Shown: positions 36,928 through 48,721 of the stretch, one piece after another
How the letters are laid out: each line of letters starts with the position of its first letter
Numbering within the stretch: the first letter of the stretch is position 1
Position numbers and translations under genes: made by a program
Origin: Aeromonas aquatica
GTDB taxonomy: Bacteria; Pseudomonadota; Gammaproteobacteria; Enterobacterales; Aeromonadaceae
Reading direction: 5' to 3'
Length of the DNA stretch: 64,000 nucleotides
NCBI RefSeq assembly: GCF_000764655.1
Contig: NZ_JRGL01000121.1
Location: forward strand, 1 to 64,000
The notes under the pieces: model-generated
The model's input: only the letters and a program-made list of their open reading frames with translations
Databases searched by the model: none
What the model was told of the DNA's origin: nothing

Positions 36928-36940
36928 TATTGTATATACA
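36928..36940. promoter_or_regulatory. HutC operator 2, hutI promoter region
   Basis: The same ATTGTATATACAT lies 14-26 bp before the hutI ATG and next to a TATAAA stretch (36920-36925). Repressor bound here would block the hutIGUH promoter. Confidence 0.75.
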
Positions 36941-36953
36941 TTTAGAGGTCGGT

Positions 36954-38189
36954 ATGAACAAGGAACTGTTGAACTGCGAGCGGGTCTGGCTCAACGTGAC
37001 ACCCGCCACCCTGCGCTCCGATCTGGCGGACTACGGTCTGCTGGAACCCCATGCCCTCGGCGTGCATGAAGGCAGGATCCACGCCCTGGTCCCCATGCAG
37101 GATCTCAAGGGACCCCATCCCGCCCACTGGCGTGACATGAAGGGCAGGCTGGTGACTCCTGGCCTCATCGACTGCCACACCCACCTCATCTTTGCCGGCA
37201 GCCGCGCCGAGGAGTTCGAGCTGCGCCAGCAGGGCGTGCCCTACAGCGACATCGCCCGCAAGGGGGGTGGCATCCTCTCCACCGTACGGGCCACCCGCGC
37301 GGCCAGCGAGGATCAGCTCTATGAGCTGGCGGTGCCGAGGATCAAGTCCCTGATCCGGGAAGGGGTCACCACAGTGGAGATCAAGTCCGGCTATGGCCTC
37401 ACCCTGGTGGACGAGCTCAAGATGCTGCGGGTCGCCCGCCGCCTGGGGGAGGCGCTGCCCATCCGGGTCAAGACCACCTTGCTGGCCGCCCATGCGGTGC
37501 CGCCGGAGTACCGCGACGATCCCGACTCCTGGGTCGAGACCATCTGCCAGGAGATCATCCCGGCGGCCGCCGAGGCGGGTCTGGCGGATGCGGTGGATGT
37601 CTTCTGCGAGCAGATCGGCTTCTCCCTGGCCCAGACAGAGCAGGTCTATCTGGCGGCGGATCAATACAATCTCGCGGTGAAGGGGCACATGGAGCAGCTC
37701 TCCAACTTGGGGGGAAGCACGCTCGCCGCCAACTTCGGTGCCCTCTCGGTGGATCACCTGGAATATCTGGATCAGGACGGGATCCAGGCGCTGGCCCACC
37801 GTGGTGTGGTCGCCACCCTTCTCCCCACCGCCTTCTACTTCCTCAAAGAGACCAAGCTGCCGCCGGTCGCCGCCCTGCGCAAGGCGGGGGTGCCCATGGC
37901 GGTCTCCTCCGACATCAACCCGGGCACTGCCCCCATCGTCTCCCTGCGCATGGCCATGAACATGGCCTGCACCCTGTTCGGCCTGACCCCGGTCGAGGCC
38001 ATGGCCGGGGTGACCCGCCACGCCGCCCGGGCGCTCGGCGAGCAGGAGCGTCTGGGGCAGCTGAGAGTGGGCATGCAGGCCGATTTTCTGGTCTGGAATT
38101 GCGCCCACCCCTCGGAGATCAGCTACCTGATCGGGGTCGATCAACTGGTCAGCCGGGTTCTCAACGGGGAGGAGACGCTCCATGGATAA
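36954..38189 (+). CDS. hutI: Imidazolonepropionase HutI
   Basis: 411 residues, amidohydrolase fold. Metal-binding HTHL lies in GLIDCHTHLIFAGSRAEEFE; GGGILSTVRATR, the HAVPPEYRDD segment and the conserved SSDINPGTAPI near the C-terminus follow. It hydrolyses 4-imidazolone-5-propanoate to N-formimino-glutamate, the third step of histidine breakdown. GAGG precedes the ATG at 36954. It overlaps hutG by 8 nt. Confidence 0.94.
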   Translation: MNKELLNCERVWLNVTPATLRSDLADYGLLEPHALGVHEGRIHALVPMQDLKGPHPAHWRDMKGRLVTPGLIDCHTHLIFAGSRAEEFELRQQGVPYSDIARKGGGILSTVRATRAASEDQLYELAVPRIKSLIREGVTTVEIKSGYGLTLVDELKMLRVARRLGEALPIRVKTTLLAAHAVPPEYRDDPDSWVETICQEIIPAAAEAGLADAVDVFCEQIGFSLAQTEQVYLAADQYNLAVKGHMEQLSNLGGSTLAANFGALSVDHLEYLDQDGIQALAHRGVVATLLPTAFYFLKETKLPPVAALRKAGVPMAVSSDINPGTAPIVSLRMAMNMACTLFGLTPVEAMAGVTRHAARALGEQERLGQLRVGMQADFLVWNCAHPSEISYLIGVDQLVSRVLNGEETLHG

Positions 38190-39120
38190 GTTCAACGCGG
38201 CCGACATGTCGGTCTGGCAGGGGCGCCAGGATCCGGAAGATGGTGAACTGGCCCTGCGCTGGCACAACAAGGTGCAACCCTGGCAAGCAGGCAGCGAGCC
38301 CGGCGTGGTGCTGCTCGGTTTTGCCTGTGACGAAGGGGTGCGCCGCAACAAGGGGCGGGTCGGCGCCGCCGCTGCCCCGCTGGCGGTGCGCAAGCTGCTC
38401 GCCAACAGCGCCTGGCATCTGAGCCGTCCCGTCCATGACGGCGGCGATCTGGCCTGCGAGGACGGCGATCTCGATGCCGCCCACGACCGTCTGGCGGAGC
38501 GGGTCGCCCGTGCGCTGGATCTGGGCCACTTCCCGCTGGTGCTGGGAGGTGGTCACGAGGTGGCCTTCGGTAGCTGGAGCGGCCTCAATCGCCATCTGGG
38601 TGGCAAGGGCCGGGTCGGCATCATCAACCTGGATGCTCACTTCGATCTGCGCATGAAGCAGGATCAGGCCAGCTCCGGCACCCCCTTCTTTCAGATTGCC
38701 GAGCAGTGCGCCACCCAGGGCTCCTCCTTCCACTACGCCTGTCTCGGGGTGGCCGAGACCGCCAACACGGCGGCCCTGTTCGCTCGCGCCGAGTCGTTGG
38801 GGGTCTGGCACGTGCTGGACGAGGCCATGACCCAAGCCGATCTGCCCGAGCTGCTCAATGGGCTCGATGCCTTTATCGCCCGCTGCGATCACCTCTATCT
38901 CACCATCGATCTCGATGTGTTACCCGGCGCCGTCATGCCGGGGGTGAGCGCCCCCGCCGCCCGCGGCGTCGAGCTGGCCGTCATCGAACCCCTGATCGCC
39001 CATATCCGGGCCAGCGGCAAGCTCAGGCTCGCCGATCTGGCCGAGTACAACCCGAGTCTGGATCTGGACAACCGCAGCGCCCGCGTGGCCGCCCGCCTGA
39101 TCCATCAACTCACCAAGTAG
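38182..39120 (+). CDS. hutG: Formimidoylglutamase HutG
   Basis: 312 residues of the arginase/ureohydrolase family. Mn-binding motifs are [20 protein letters not shown] and [12 protein letters not shown]. It splits N-formimino-L-glutamate to glutamate and formamide. The presence of HutG without visible HutF indicates the four-step pathway. It is translationally coupled to hutI. Confidence 0.93.
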   Translation: MDKFNAADMSVWQGRQDPEDGELALRWHNKVQPWQAGSEPGVVLLGFACDEGVRRNKGRVGAAAAPLAVRKLLANSAWHLSRPVHDGGDLACEDGDLDAAHDRLAERVARALDLGHFPLVLGGGHEVAFGSWSGLNRHLGGKGRVGIINLDAHFDLRMKQDQASSGTPFFQIAEQCATQGSSFHYACLGVAETANTAALFARAESLGVWHVLDEAMTQADLPELLNGLDAFIARCDHLYLTIDLDVLPGAVMPGVSAPAARGVELAVIEPLIAHIRASGKLRLADLAEYNPSLDLDNRSARVAARLIHQLTK

Positions 39121-39187
39121 CCAGCCGACTCGCCGGGTGCCAGCAGCGCCCATGATGGCGGCGACATTGATAAAACAAGGAGTGTGT

Positions 39188-40891
<1,704 letters not shown>

Positions 40892-40892
40892 G

Positions 40893-42425
40893 ATGTTTGA
40901 ACTCAACCTGTTACCGGGCAAGCTCTGCCTCGCCACCCTGCGCCGCGTCAGCCGCGAGCCGGTTCATATCAGCCTGGATCCGGCGGCGCTGCCGGGGATC
41001 CACGCCTCCGCCAACCTGGTCACCAAGGTGATCGAGCAGAATCGCGTGGTGTACGGCATCAACACCGGCTTTGGCCTGCTGGCCAACACCCGCATTCCGG
41101 TGGAGCAGCTGGACGAATTGCAGCGCTCCATCGTGCTCTCCCATGCCGCCGGCATCGGCACCTACATGGATGACGCCACGGTGCGGCTGATGATGGTGCT
41201 CAAGGTCAACTCCCTGGCGCGCGGCTTCTCCGGCATCCGCCTGACGGTGCTCGAGGCCCTGATGCGGCTCATCAACGCCGAAGTTTATCCTGTGGTGCCG
41301 AAGAAGGGCTCCGTCGGCGCCTCCGGCGACCTGGCCCCCCTGGCCCACATGAGCTGCCTGCTGATCGGGGAGGGCAAGGCCCGCCACAAGGGTGAGCTGA
41401 TGGACGCTGCCACGGCGCTCAAGATCGCCGGCCTCGAGCCCATCTCCCTGGCGCCGAAAGAGGGGCTGGCGCTACTGAACGGCACCCAGGCCAGCACGGC
41501 CTTCGCGTTGGAGGGACTGTTCCACGCCGAGGATCTGTTTGCCGGCGCCATCACCATAGGCGCCATGAGCGTGGAGGCCGCCCTCGGCAGCCGCCGCCCC
41601 TTCGATGCCCGTATCCACGCCGTGCGGGGCCAGCGTGGTCAGATAGATGCGGCCACCTGCTATCGCCAACTGCTGGTGGAGGGCAGCGAGATCGGTATGT
41701 CCCACCACAACTGCGAGAAGGTGCAGGATCCTTATTCACTGCGTTGCCAGCCCCAGGTGATGGGGGCCTGTCTGACCCAGATCCGCCAGGCCGCCGAGGT
41801 GCTGGTGTGCGAGGCCAATGCGGTCTCCGACAACCCGCTGGTGTTCGCCGAGGATGAGGAGATCCTGTCCGGTGGCAACTTCCACGCCGAGCCGGTGGCC
41901 TTTGCCGCCGACAACCTGGCGCTGGCCATTGCCGAGATTGGTTCGCTGTCCGAGCGGCGCATGGCGCTGCTGATCGACTCCCGCATGTCGGGTCTGCCGG
42001 CATTTTTGGTCAACAACGGCGGCGTCAACTCCGGTTTCATGATCGCCCAGGTCACCTCGGCGGCGCTTGCCTCCGAAAACAAGAGCCTGGCCCACCCGGC
42101 CTCGGTGGACAGCCTGCCCACCTCCGCCAACCAGGAGGATCACGTCTCCATGGCCACCTTCGCCGCGCGCCGGTTGGCGGATATGGCGGAGAACACCCGC
42201 GGCATACTGGCGGTCGAGTTGCTGGCCGCCGCCCAGGGGCTGGATTTCCGTGCCCCGTTGCGCAGCACCGAGCTGATCGAACTGGCCAAGGGACGGCTGC
42301 GTGAGCAGGTCAGCTTCTACGACAAGGACAGATACTTCTCGCCGGATATCGAAGCGGCCGCGGCCCTGCTGGGCGCCGCCAGCTACAACGATCTGATCCC
42401 GGCCGGGATCTTGCCGAGCCTCTGA
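40893..42425 (+). CDS. hutH: Histidine ammonia-lyase HutH
   Basis: 510 residues. The MIO prosthetic group forms from Ala143-Ser144-Gly145 in [28 protein letters not shown] and the [19 protein letters not shown] region are also present. It deaminates histidine to urocanate, the first step of the pathway, though its gene is last in the operon. The start is set by GGAGAG just upstream and the hutU stop. Confidence 0.95.
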   Translation: MFELNLLPGKLCLATLRRVSREPVHISLDPAALPGIHASANLVTKVIEQNRVVYGINTGFGLLANTRIPVEQLDELQRSIVLSHAAGIGTYMDDATVRLMMVLKVNSLARGFSGIRLTVLEALMRLINAEVYPVVPKKGSVGASGDLAPLAHMSCLLIGEGKARHKGELMDAATALKIAGLEPISLAPKEGLALLNGTQASTAFALEGLFHAEDLFAGAITIGAMSVEAALGSRRPFDARIHAVRGQRGQIDAATCYRQLLVEGSEIGMSHHNCEKVQDPYSLRCQPQVMGACLTQIRQAAEVLVCEANAVSDNPLVFAEDEEILSGGNFHAEPVAFAADNLALAIAEIGSLSERRMALLIDSRMSGLPAFLVNNGGVNSGFMIAQVTSAALASENKSLAHPASVDSLPTSANQEDHVSMATFAARRLADMAENTRGILAVELLAAAQGLDFRAPLRSTELIELAKGRLREQVSFYDKDRYFSPDIEAAAALLGAASYNDLIPAGILPSL

Positions 42426-42449
42426 GCCCGAGCCTGATCGACCCATAGC

Positions 42450-42477
42450 AAAAGACCGCCCCTCGGGGCGGTCTTTT
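42450..42477. terminator. Bidirectional terminator, hutH and chaA
   Basis: AAAAGACCGCCCC / GGGGCGGTCTTTT, almost perfectly symmetric, between the converging genes. Confidence 0.9.
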
Positions 42478-42497
42478 GCTATCTGGCCTGAGCCGAG

Positions 42498-43601
42498 CTA
42501 TGCGTGTTCGAACATCAGGAACAAATAGACCACGAACAGCACCAGGTGAGTGGCACCGTGCAGCACATTGGTGCGGCCGCTGCTGAAGGTCACTTTACAG
42601 ACCATGAGGGTGGTGAACAGCAGCACCATGTCGGCAGGGTCGAGGCCAAGGCGCACCTCCTGATCCAGCATGGAGCCGATGAGCAGCACAGCAGGCACCG
42701 TCAGGGCTATGGTGGCCAGCACAGATCCGAAGTAGAGGTTCATGGCGCGCTGCAACTGGTTGTTGAAGGCCGCCTTGATGGCGCCGACCGCCTCGGGAGC
42801 CAGCACGATACAGGCCACGATAAAGCCGCCGAGTGCGGCCGGGGCTTCCATCACATGGACCCCGAAGTTGATGGGGATGGCGAGGGTCTTGGCCAGCAGG
42901 ATCACCACCACCAGGTAGGCGAGCAGCAGCAGGGTGTGGTAGACGTTGCTGTGCAGTATGCCGTGGTGCTCCTCGTGATCCTCGTTATCGCTGTCGACGA
43001 AGAAGTGGCTGTGGCTACGCGTCTGGATCAGCAGGAAGACGCCGTAGAGCAGCACAGAGATGATGATCAGCATCCAGGACATGGCGCTGGACATGCTGCC
43101 GAGATTGCCCCCTTCGGTGAAGTTCGGCAGCACCAGGCAGAGCAGGGCCAGCGGTATGATGGCCACCAGATAGGACTTCACCCCATCCAGATTGAAATTT
43201 TGGGTGTGATAGCGCCAGCCGCCGAACAGCAGGGTGAAGCCTACCAGGCCGTTGGTCACCAGCATCACCACCGCGAACATGGTGTCCCGCGCCATCACCG
43301 GATTGGGGTCGCCGGTCAGCATGACGGAGGAGATCATCACGACCTCGAGGGAGATGACCGACAGGGTCAGGATCAGGGTACCAAAGGGCTCGCCCAGCTT
43401 GATGGCCAGGGCATCGGAATGGCGCACGACGGAGAAGATGGCCCAAGTGACGACGGCGAGCAGGGCCAGGGATACCGGCAGGTAAACAGCAAGGGGCGTG
43501 GCCTCCGTCAGCAGCTCGCTACCCAGCGTCTTGAAGAACAACAGGGTCAGCAGGCCAACGGGCAGGGCAATCTCTTGCCGGATAAATGACTTCATAGGCA
43601 T
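42498..43601 (-). CDS. chaA: ChaA-type calcium(sodium)/proton antiporter
   Basis: 367 residues with about 11 membrane segments in two inverted halves. Conserved acidic motifs are VISLEVVMISSVML in the first half and GFIVACIVLAPEAVGAIKAA in the second. A central cytosolic acidic/His loop (DSDNEDHEEHHG) is typical of ChaA. It exports Ca2+, Na+ or K+ at alkaline pH. The family is clear; the preferred ion is not. It is monocistronic. Confidence 0.87.
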   Translation of the reverse strand: MPMKSFIRQEIALPVGLLTLLFFKTLGSELLTEATPLAVYLPVSLALLAVVTWAIFSVVRHSDALAIKLGEPFGTLILTLSVISLEVVMISSVMLTGDPNPVMARDTMFAVVMLVTNGLVGFTLLFGGWRYHTQNFNLDGVKSYLVAIIPLALLCLVLPNFTEGGNLGSMSSAMSWMLIIISVLLYGVFLLIQTRSHSHFFVDSDNEDHEEHHGILHSNVYHTLLLLAYLVVVILLAKTLAIPINFGVHVMEAPAALGGFIVACIVLAPEAVGAIKAAFNNQLQRAMNLYFGSVLATIALTVPAVLLIGSMLDQEVRLGLDPADMVLLFTTLMVCKVTFSSGRTNVLHGATHLVLFVVYLFLMFEHA

Positions 43602-43736
43602 GGGTTCTCATCTCGGGGCGGCTAGGGCCGACGGGGACAGGGACAAGTCCGGCTGGACCATGGCGAATCCTGCACATGATAAAGGCAGTTACCCCGTTCG
43701 GGGAAAATCATTTTCATGGGCCTTGCCGCCGCCGCG

Positions 43737-45308
43737 TCAGTGTCCGCCTCTGGTCTGTTGCCAGTGCAGCAGCTCGGGCAACGGCATGGGACGGGCATAC
43801 AGATAGCCCTGAATGAGATAGACGCCCTGTTGGGCGAGGTAGTCGACCTGGGCCTGAGTCTCGACGCCTTCGGCGATCATCTCCATGTCGGATTCCAGGC
43901 CGAAGGCGATGATGGCGTCCAGCAGGCTGCGCTTGGGATCGTCGGTGCCTATGGTGTCGACAAACATCTTGTCGATCTTGATCTGTCGAATGCCGAGCCG
44001 CTGCAGATAGGCGAAGCCGCCGTAGCCGGTGCCGAAATCGTCCAGCTTGAAGTGATATCCCTTCTCCTGCAGCGCCGAGATTTCGCTGGTGGCGGCCTCT
44101 ATGTCCATGATGGGCTCGCGCTCGGTGAGTTCGAAGGTGAGCCGGGTCGGAGAGGGCCAGTCATGGTGTTGCAGCAGGTTGCGCAGATGGGGTTGCTCGA
44201 TGTGGGCGGCGACCAGGTTGACGCTGACCCACTGCTCCGGCGCCAGCTGCGGCAGATCGGCGATCACCCTGTCCAGCAACTGTTCCGTCATCGGCAGGAT
44301 CAACCCCTGCTGCTCCGCATAGGCGATAAAGGCGCCCGGCGCCGTGACGTCGTCGTCACGCTGCCAGCGCAGCAGTGCCTCGAAGCCGACGACACGCTGG
44401 CTGCGGCTGTCGACAACGGGCTGATAGAAGGGCACAAACTCCTGGCGGGCCAGCCCGGTGTGCAGCAATCCCTTGAGGGAACGCCGGTAGTTGCGTAGCA
44501 GCCAGTAGCCGGTGAGCAGCAGGGCGCCCAGGGTCCCGCCGACCCAGAATGTACCTCGATAAACCAGGCTCTGGGCATAGGTCCGCAAGGCCAGGCCGGA
44601 CCACAGGGTTTGCTGCATCTTGTTGTCGGGGGTAGTAAAACTCAGGCTTTCGCTGCCGGGCTCGTGCTTGATGGCCTGCTCGCCGCGGGGGAAGATTTTG
44701 TGGCGGGCGAGACCGGGCACCAGCGGGGTGAACTCGATGTAAAAGCAGGCGGAACAGGGTTTCTCCATGATGGTGCGGATCCAGCTGTTGCTCAGCACCC
44801 AGTAGGCGAGCTGGTCTCCTCGCTTGGAGAAGATGACCAGCTCCTGCTCGGTACCAAACGCCGGGGGAGTGGCCGTCAGCCCGAAGCCATCGATCTCAGG
44901 ATCGGGCAGGGTGCTGGCGTCGATGAGCGGCAGATCCGGCCCCAGGCTGGAGCAGCCCTTGCCTGAGGCCAGCTTCAATCCCTGCAGCCGGATGTGACGG
45001 TTGTAGTGCCAGGGATCCCGCAACAGCGTCATGTCCTGCTCGCCGCAGTCGAAGGCAAAGCGGGCCATCTGATCATCGATGCTCTTTTCCAGCGTCTGCT
45101 GGCGCTCATTCATGGCCAATTCTATCTCGGCCAGCTTCTGCTCCAGCAGGTAGTGGGCCAGGGCGTTGCTCACCGGCTGGCTCAGCAACAGGCAGACCAG
45201 TATGGGGAGGCTGAACAGCAACGGGCTGATCCAGAGGGGTGATAATCGTTTCACATCAGTCCTGTTCGATGAAAGGGGCGGCGCCGAGGGTATGTCATCA
45301 TAGTCCAT
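43737..45308 (-). CDS. CSS-motif EAL-domain c-di-GMP phosphodiesterase
   Basis: 523 residues. N-terminal membrane helix (LLFSLPILVCLLL) is followed by a periplasmic CSS domain (about residues 45-240, with GKGCSSLG and other cysteines), a second helix (GTLGALLLTGYWLL) and a cytosolic EAL domain (about 280-515). The catalytic set looks complete: EALLRW, NLVAAH, ELTEREPI, DDFGTGYGG, KIDKMFV and EGVETQAQ. CSS domains sense periplasmic redox through disulfides in E. coli PdeB/PdeC-type enzymes. It is divergent from csrD and close to the MSHA genes, whose MshE binds c-di-GMP. Confidence 0.88.
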   Translation of the reverse strand: MDYDDIPSAPPLSSNRTDVKRLSPLWISPLLFSLPILVCLLLSQPVSNALAHYLLEQKLAEIELAMNERQQTLEKSIDDQMARFAFDCGEQDMTLLRDPWHYNRHIRLQGLKLASGKGCSSLGPDLPLIDASTLPDPEIDGFGLTATPPAFGTEQELVIFSKRGDQLAYWVLSNSWIRTIMEKPCSACFYIEFTPLVPGLARHKIFPRGEQAIKHEPGSESLSFTTPDNKMQQTLWSGLALRTYAQSLVYRGTFWVGGTLGALLLTGYWLLRNYRRSLKGLLHTGLARQEFVPFYQPVVDSRSQRVVGFEALLRWQRDDDVTAPGAFIAYAEQQGLILPMTEQLLDRVIADLPQLAPEQWVSVNLVAAHIEQPHLRNLLQHHDWPSPTRLTFELTEREPIMDIEAATSEISALQEKGYHFKLDDFGTGYGGFAYLQRLGIRQIKIDKMFVDTIGTDDPKRSLLDAIIAFGLESDMEMIAEGVETQAQVDYLAQQGVYLIQGYLYARPMPLPELLHWQQTRGGH

Positions 45309-45555
45309 TAGCTGGTTCGATTTGAGACTCCGGTTGGAACATTAGTGAATTAACAGGCTAACCAATTGATAATTATGTATTAGTTATAAAGTGGTGGTGA
45401 AGATTCAATCGCTGACCTGTCATAAGTGACAATTGTCCAGCTTATCTGAACTGGTTTAGAGTAGCCCTGCGGTTTGACTCACCGTGTGTTCAATACTCCT
45501 GTATCTATTTTTGTCAGTAGCACAGAGTGTTAGTTTTGATATTGAGTGTTTCTTT
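45309..45555. other. AT-rich intergenic region between EAL gene and csrD
   Basis: No gene. AT-rich, with candidate promoter elements (TTGACT at 45475-45480) leading to the orphan terminator at 45556. A U-rich small RNA of about 80 nt is possible but unproven. Confidence 0.35.
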
Positions 45556-45580
45556 TGGTCCCCACTGTGGGACCATTTTT
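45556..45580 (+). terminator. Orphan terminator upstream of csrD
   Basis: TGGTCCC / GGGACCA with a 6-nt loop and five T. No gene precedes it on this strand, so it ends either a small RNA or an attenuated leader of csrD. Confidence 0.7.
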
Positions 45581-45757
45581 CTGCCCGCGAGTCAGCTTCC
45601 TCCCCGTTTTCTACCTCTCCCCTGACGATATCCTCCCTGTGCACGACGAAAATGATGGGTTGCTTAATTGCAGAAGCGGGAGCTTCACCCATAGGCGGGC
45701 TTTGGCCAAGGCTGGTACCATGAGGCCATATGGATGCTGTCGGCTACGGAAAGGCAC

Positions 45758-47686
45758 ATGAAACTGACCACTCAACTCGTCTCCTTTATTACGCTGTGCG
45801 TGATCGCGGCCATGACCATGGTGATGCTCGGTGGGGTATTCAGCTTCCGCCAGATGGGCATGGAGATGCAGCAGAACCGGGTCGACTCCCTGGTGGATAT
45901 CATCGACAAGCAGCTGAGCGCGGCTGACGACGAACAGGATCTGGCTCGCTGGCTGCCCTCCTTGCTGCGTGCCACCCATGTGGTCGAGCTGGAGATCCGC
46001 CAGGGCAAGCAACGGGTCTACTGGTTTCGTGATGTGCAGCAACAGACGGATGAGAGCCTGCTGATCCCCTACAGCAAGACCATCCCCCACCAGAGCGGCA
46101 TGCGGGCCGAGTTCAAGCTGGACAGGCCGTTCAAGGAGTTCGAGTACTCCATGCAGGCCATGTCCGGCATCTCCTTTGGCGTCTTCATCGTGGTGTTCGG
46201 GCTCTGGTACTCCATCCGATGGCTGCGGCTGCAACTGCGCGGCGCCGAGCTGCTGGCCGAACGGGCCCAGCTGATCCTGGATGGCAAACTCACCAAGCTG
46301 GCCCACGATCCTGCCGATGAGTGGCCCGTGTCCGCCAGTCAGGCCCTCAGTCACCTGCTGGCCGATCTGGCGGATGCCCGCAAGGAGCGCAGCCGGTTTG
46401 ACAACTTCATCCGCAGCAACGCCTTCGTCGACAAGATCACCGGCATCGGCAACCGCCTGTTCTTCGATAACCGGCTGGAGAGCGCCATCATGGAGGCGAG
46501 CGTGATCAGCGGGGGCGTCATGCTGATCGAGCTGGCCGGGCTGGAGGAGCTGGATCCCGAGCTGAGCGGGCGCCCGAGCCAGGAGTTGCTGATGGAAGCG
46601 AGCGCCACTATCGGTACCTTCGTGCGCAAACACAACGGCGCCCTGCAGGCCCGTTACGGCGCCCAGGTATTTGCCGTGCTGCTGCCCAACATGTCCGAGA
46701 GCGAGATGGTGGATGGGGCCAACCAATTGCTCAAGAGCCTGCAACGGTTGCACTGGCCCGAATCGGTCAATGTCGAGACCGCCGTCTACCTCGGTGCCGT
46801 CTGTTATCAGGCGCAGGACTCCCTGCTCAAGGTGCAGGAAGAGGCCGAGCTGGCACTCAAGAGCGCACAGTTGCAGGGCCACAGCGGCTGGTTCCTCTAC
46901 GAGAAGGCGCTGGGCGAAGAGCCGAGCAGTAAGGGGACTGTGCGCTGGCGGACCCTGATCAGCCGCCGCATCGAGGAGCATGGGATCCATTTCTACCTGC
47001 AGCCGGTGCAGCAGGAGCCGGCGCAAGCGGTGCTGCAGCAGGAGCTGCTGATCCGCATCCATGACGAACAGGGTCGGGAGCTGCAGGCCGGGGTCTTCAT
47101 GCCGATGGCGGAGAAGGCGGGCCTGTTGTTGCCGCTGGATCGGCTGGTGGTCGCCCGGACCCTGCGCCTGCTGCGCCAGCATCCGGAACCGGGTTGCCCC
47201 GTCAGCCTGTCGCTCTGTGCCCAGAATCTGCTCAATCGGGAGTTCCAGCGCGAACTCTTCTTCGATCTGTTCCAACTGCCGCGCAGCATCAATGAGAAGC
47301 TGGTGCTGCAGTTGTCGGAGGCCCAGGTGACCCGCCACTACGAGGCCCTCAAGCGGCCACTGCGGGCGCTGCGCATGCTGGGCTGCCAGTTGGCCATCGA
47401 TCATGCCGGTCAGGATGTGGTGAGCACCCAATACATCAAGGAGTTCGAGATCAACTTCCTCAAGCTTCACCCCAGCCTGGTGCGGGAGATCCACCGTCGT
47501 CAGGTCAATCAGATGGCGGTGCGCAGCCTGGTCGGCGGTTGCGCCAACACCCAGACCCGGGTGATCGCGGTCGGGGTGGAGAGCGGCGACGAGTGGAAGA
47601 TGTTGCGCCACCTCGGGGTGCATGCGGGGCAGGGGCCCTGGTTCGCCGAGCCACAGCCGCTGGTGATGGACAACTACGAAGCCTGA
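45758..47686 (+). CDS. csrD: CsrD/MshH, degenerate GGDEF-EAL regulator of CsrB decay
   Basis: 642 residues: two membrane helices around a ~110-residue periplasmic part, then degenerate GGDEF and EAL domains. The GGDEF position reads RYGAQVF and the EAL position ELLIRI, so neither can make nor cleave c-di-GMP. The KLTTQLVSFITL start, NRLFFDN, VRWRTLI, YIKEFEINFLKLHPSLVREI and GQGPWFAEP segments match E. coli CsrD. There CsrD makes CsrB/CsrC susceptible to RNase E. The ATG at 45758 matches the CsrD N-terminus; an ATG 8 codons upstream is possible. It is the mshH position of Vibrio msh loci. Confidence 0.9.
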   Translation: MKLTTQLVSFITLCVIAAMTMVMLGGVFSFRQMGMEMQQNRVDSLVDIIDKQLSAADDEQDLARWLPSLLRATHVVELEIRQGKQRVYWFRDVQQQTDESLLIPYSKTIPHQSGMRAEFKLDRPFKEFEYSMQAMSGISFGVFIVVFGLWYSIRWLRLQLRGAELLAERAQLILDGKLTKLAHDPADEWPVSASQALSHLLADLADARKERSRFDNFIRSNAFVDKITGIGNRLFFDNRLESAIMEASVISGGVMLIELAGLEELDPELSGRPSQELLMEASATIGTFVRKHNGALQARYGAQVFAVLLPNMSESEMVDGANQLLKSLQRLHWPESVNVETAVYLGAVCYQAQDSLLKVQEEAELALKSAQLQGHSGWFLYEKALGEEPSSKGTVRWRTLISRRIEEHGIHFYLQPVQQEPAQAVLQQELLIRIHDEQGRELQAGVFMPMAEKAGLLLPLDRLVVARTLRLLRQHPEPGCPVSLSLCAQNLLNREFQRELFFDLFQLPRSINEKLVLQLSEAQVTRHYEALKRPLRALRMLGCQLAIDHAGQDVVSTQYIKEFEINFLKLHPSLVREIHRRQVNQMAVRSLVGGCANTQTRVIAVGVESGDEWKMLRHLGVHAGQGPWFAEPQPLVMDNYEA

Positions 47687-47704
47687 GTGGTTTGTCGGGC
47701 CGCC

Positions 47705-48652
47705 TCAGAGGCGGCCCTGCTCTCTCAGTCCCGCCAATCCCTGCAGGCCGCCGGTGTGGATGAAGACGATCTCGCTGCCACGGGGGATATGGCCCGCAGC
47801 CAGCTCCCGAAACAGCCCCCACATTGCCTTGCCGCTGTAGATGGGCTCGAGTGGCAGACCAGTCTGGGCACTGAAGGCCTGTACCCACTGCCAGAGGGCC
47901 GGGCTGAACTTGGCATAGCCGCCGTCGTGGTGCTCCAGCGCTATGTGCCAACCGGTCGTGCTGGCGGCGGCGGGATGGAGCCGGCACACCTCGTCATGGA
48001 TGAAGGCACCGCCCTTGAGCACGGCGATGGCGAGCACCTGCTCGGGTTCCCGTTTGCCCGCGATGAGCCCCGCAAGGGTGCCACCGCTGGCACAGGGCAA
48101 CACCCAGAGATCCGGTGAGAAGGGGACTTCGGCTACCAGTTCGGCCACCCCGGGGATGGCGAGCGGGCTGCTGCCCCCCTCGGGGACTATCAGGGTGTCC
48201 GGCGCCATGAAGCGGGCCAGCCACTCTGGATCCTGGCGTCGCCGGTAGCTCTGACGGTCCACAAAGATGAGATCCATGCCCCAGCCTTTGGCCGCGCTCA
48301 GGGTTGCGTTGCTGACGGCCTCGGGTTCACCGCGTATGATGCCGGTGGTGCGCAGTCCAGACCTGCGCCCCGCCGCCGCCAGCGCATGGATGTGGTTGGA
48401 GTAGGCGCCCCCAAACGACAGCAAGTGGGTCTTGCCTAAGGCCTCGGCCTGTTGCAGGTGGTATTTGAGCTTGCGCCACTTGTTGCCTGAAAGGGTCGGA
48501 TGGATCAGATCATCCCGTTTGCACCAGAACCGAACCCCATGGGCATCCAGCAAGGGATGCTGGATCGGGTGCAGTGGCGAGGGGAGCTGGCCAGGGGCCA
48601 GAAGAGCCTCACTCTGGTTTGGCATAGTGGTCATCGATGCATCGTCTGTCAT
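47705..48652 (-). CDS. PLP-dependent enzyme, D-cysteine desulfhydrase/ACC deaminase family
   Basis: 315 residues, fold type II PLP enzyme. The PLP lysine is in SGNKWRKLKYHL; GGAYSNHIHALAAAG, LPCASGGTLAGL and the C-terminal VFIHTGGLQGL follow. Related proteins release sulfide from D-cysteine or deaminate ACC; the substrate cannot be told here. It lies on the minus strand between csrD/mshH and mshI and is divergent from mshI. Confidence 0.82.
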   Translation of the reverse strand: MTDDASMTTMPNQSEALLAPGQLPSPLHPIQHPLLDAHGVRFWCKRDDLIHPTLSGNKWRKLKYHLQQAEALGKTHLLSFGGAYSNHIHALAAAGRRSGLRTTGIIRGEPEAVSNATLSAAKGWGMDLIFVDRQSYRRRQDPEWLARFMAPDTLIVPEGGSSPLAIPGVAELVAEVPFSPDLWVLPCASGGTLAGLIAGKREPEQVLAIAVLKGGAFIHDEVCRLHPAAASTTGWHIALEHHDGGYAKFSPALWQWVQAFSAQTGLPLEPIYSGKAMWGLFRELAAGHIPRGSEIVFIHTGGLQGLAGLREQGRL

Positions 48653-48721
48653 AAGTCTGGAGGCTAATGCTCTGTTTATGTTAAGGTTTAACCCGTTTCA
48701 CGCAGCCAGGTGCAGGTCTCG

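Noticed and set aside
45611-47623. 670-codon minus-strand frame opposite csrD
   Set aside because: Shadow frame with a Gln/Leu/His bias and no recognisable domain.
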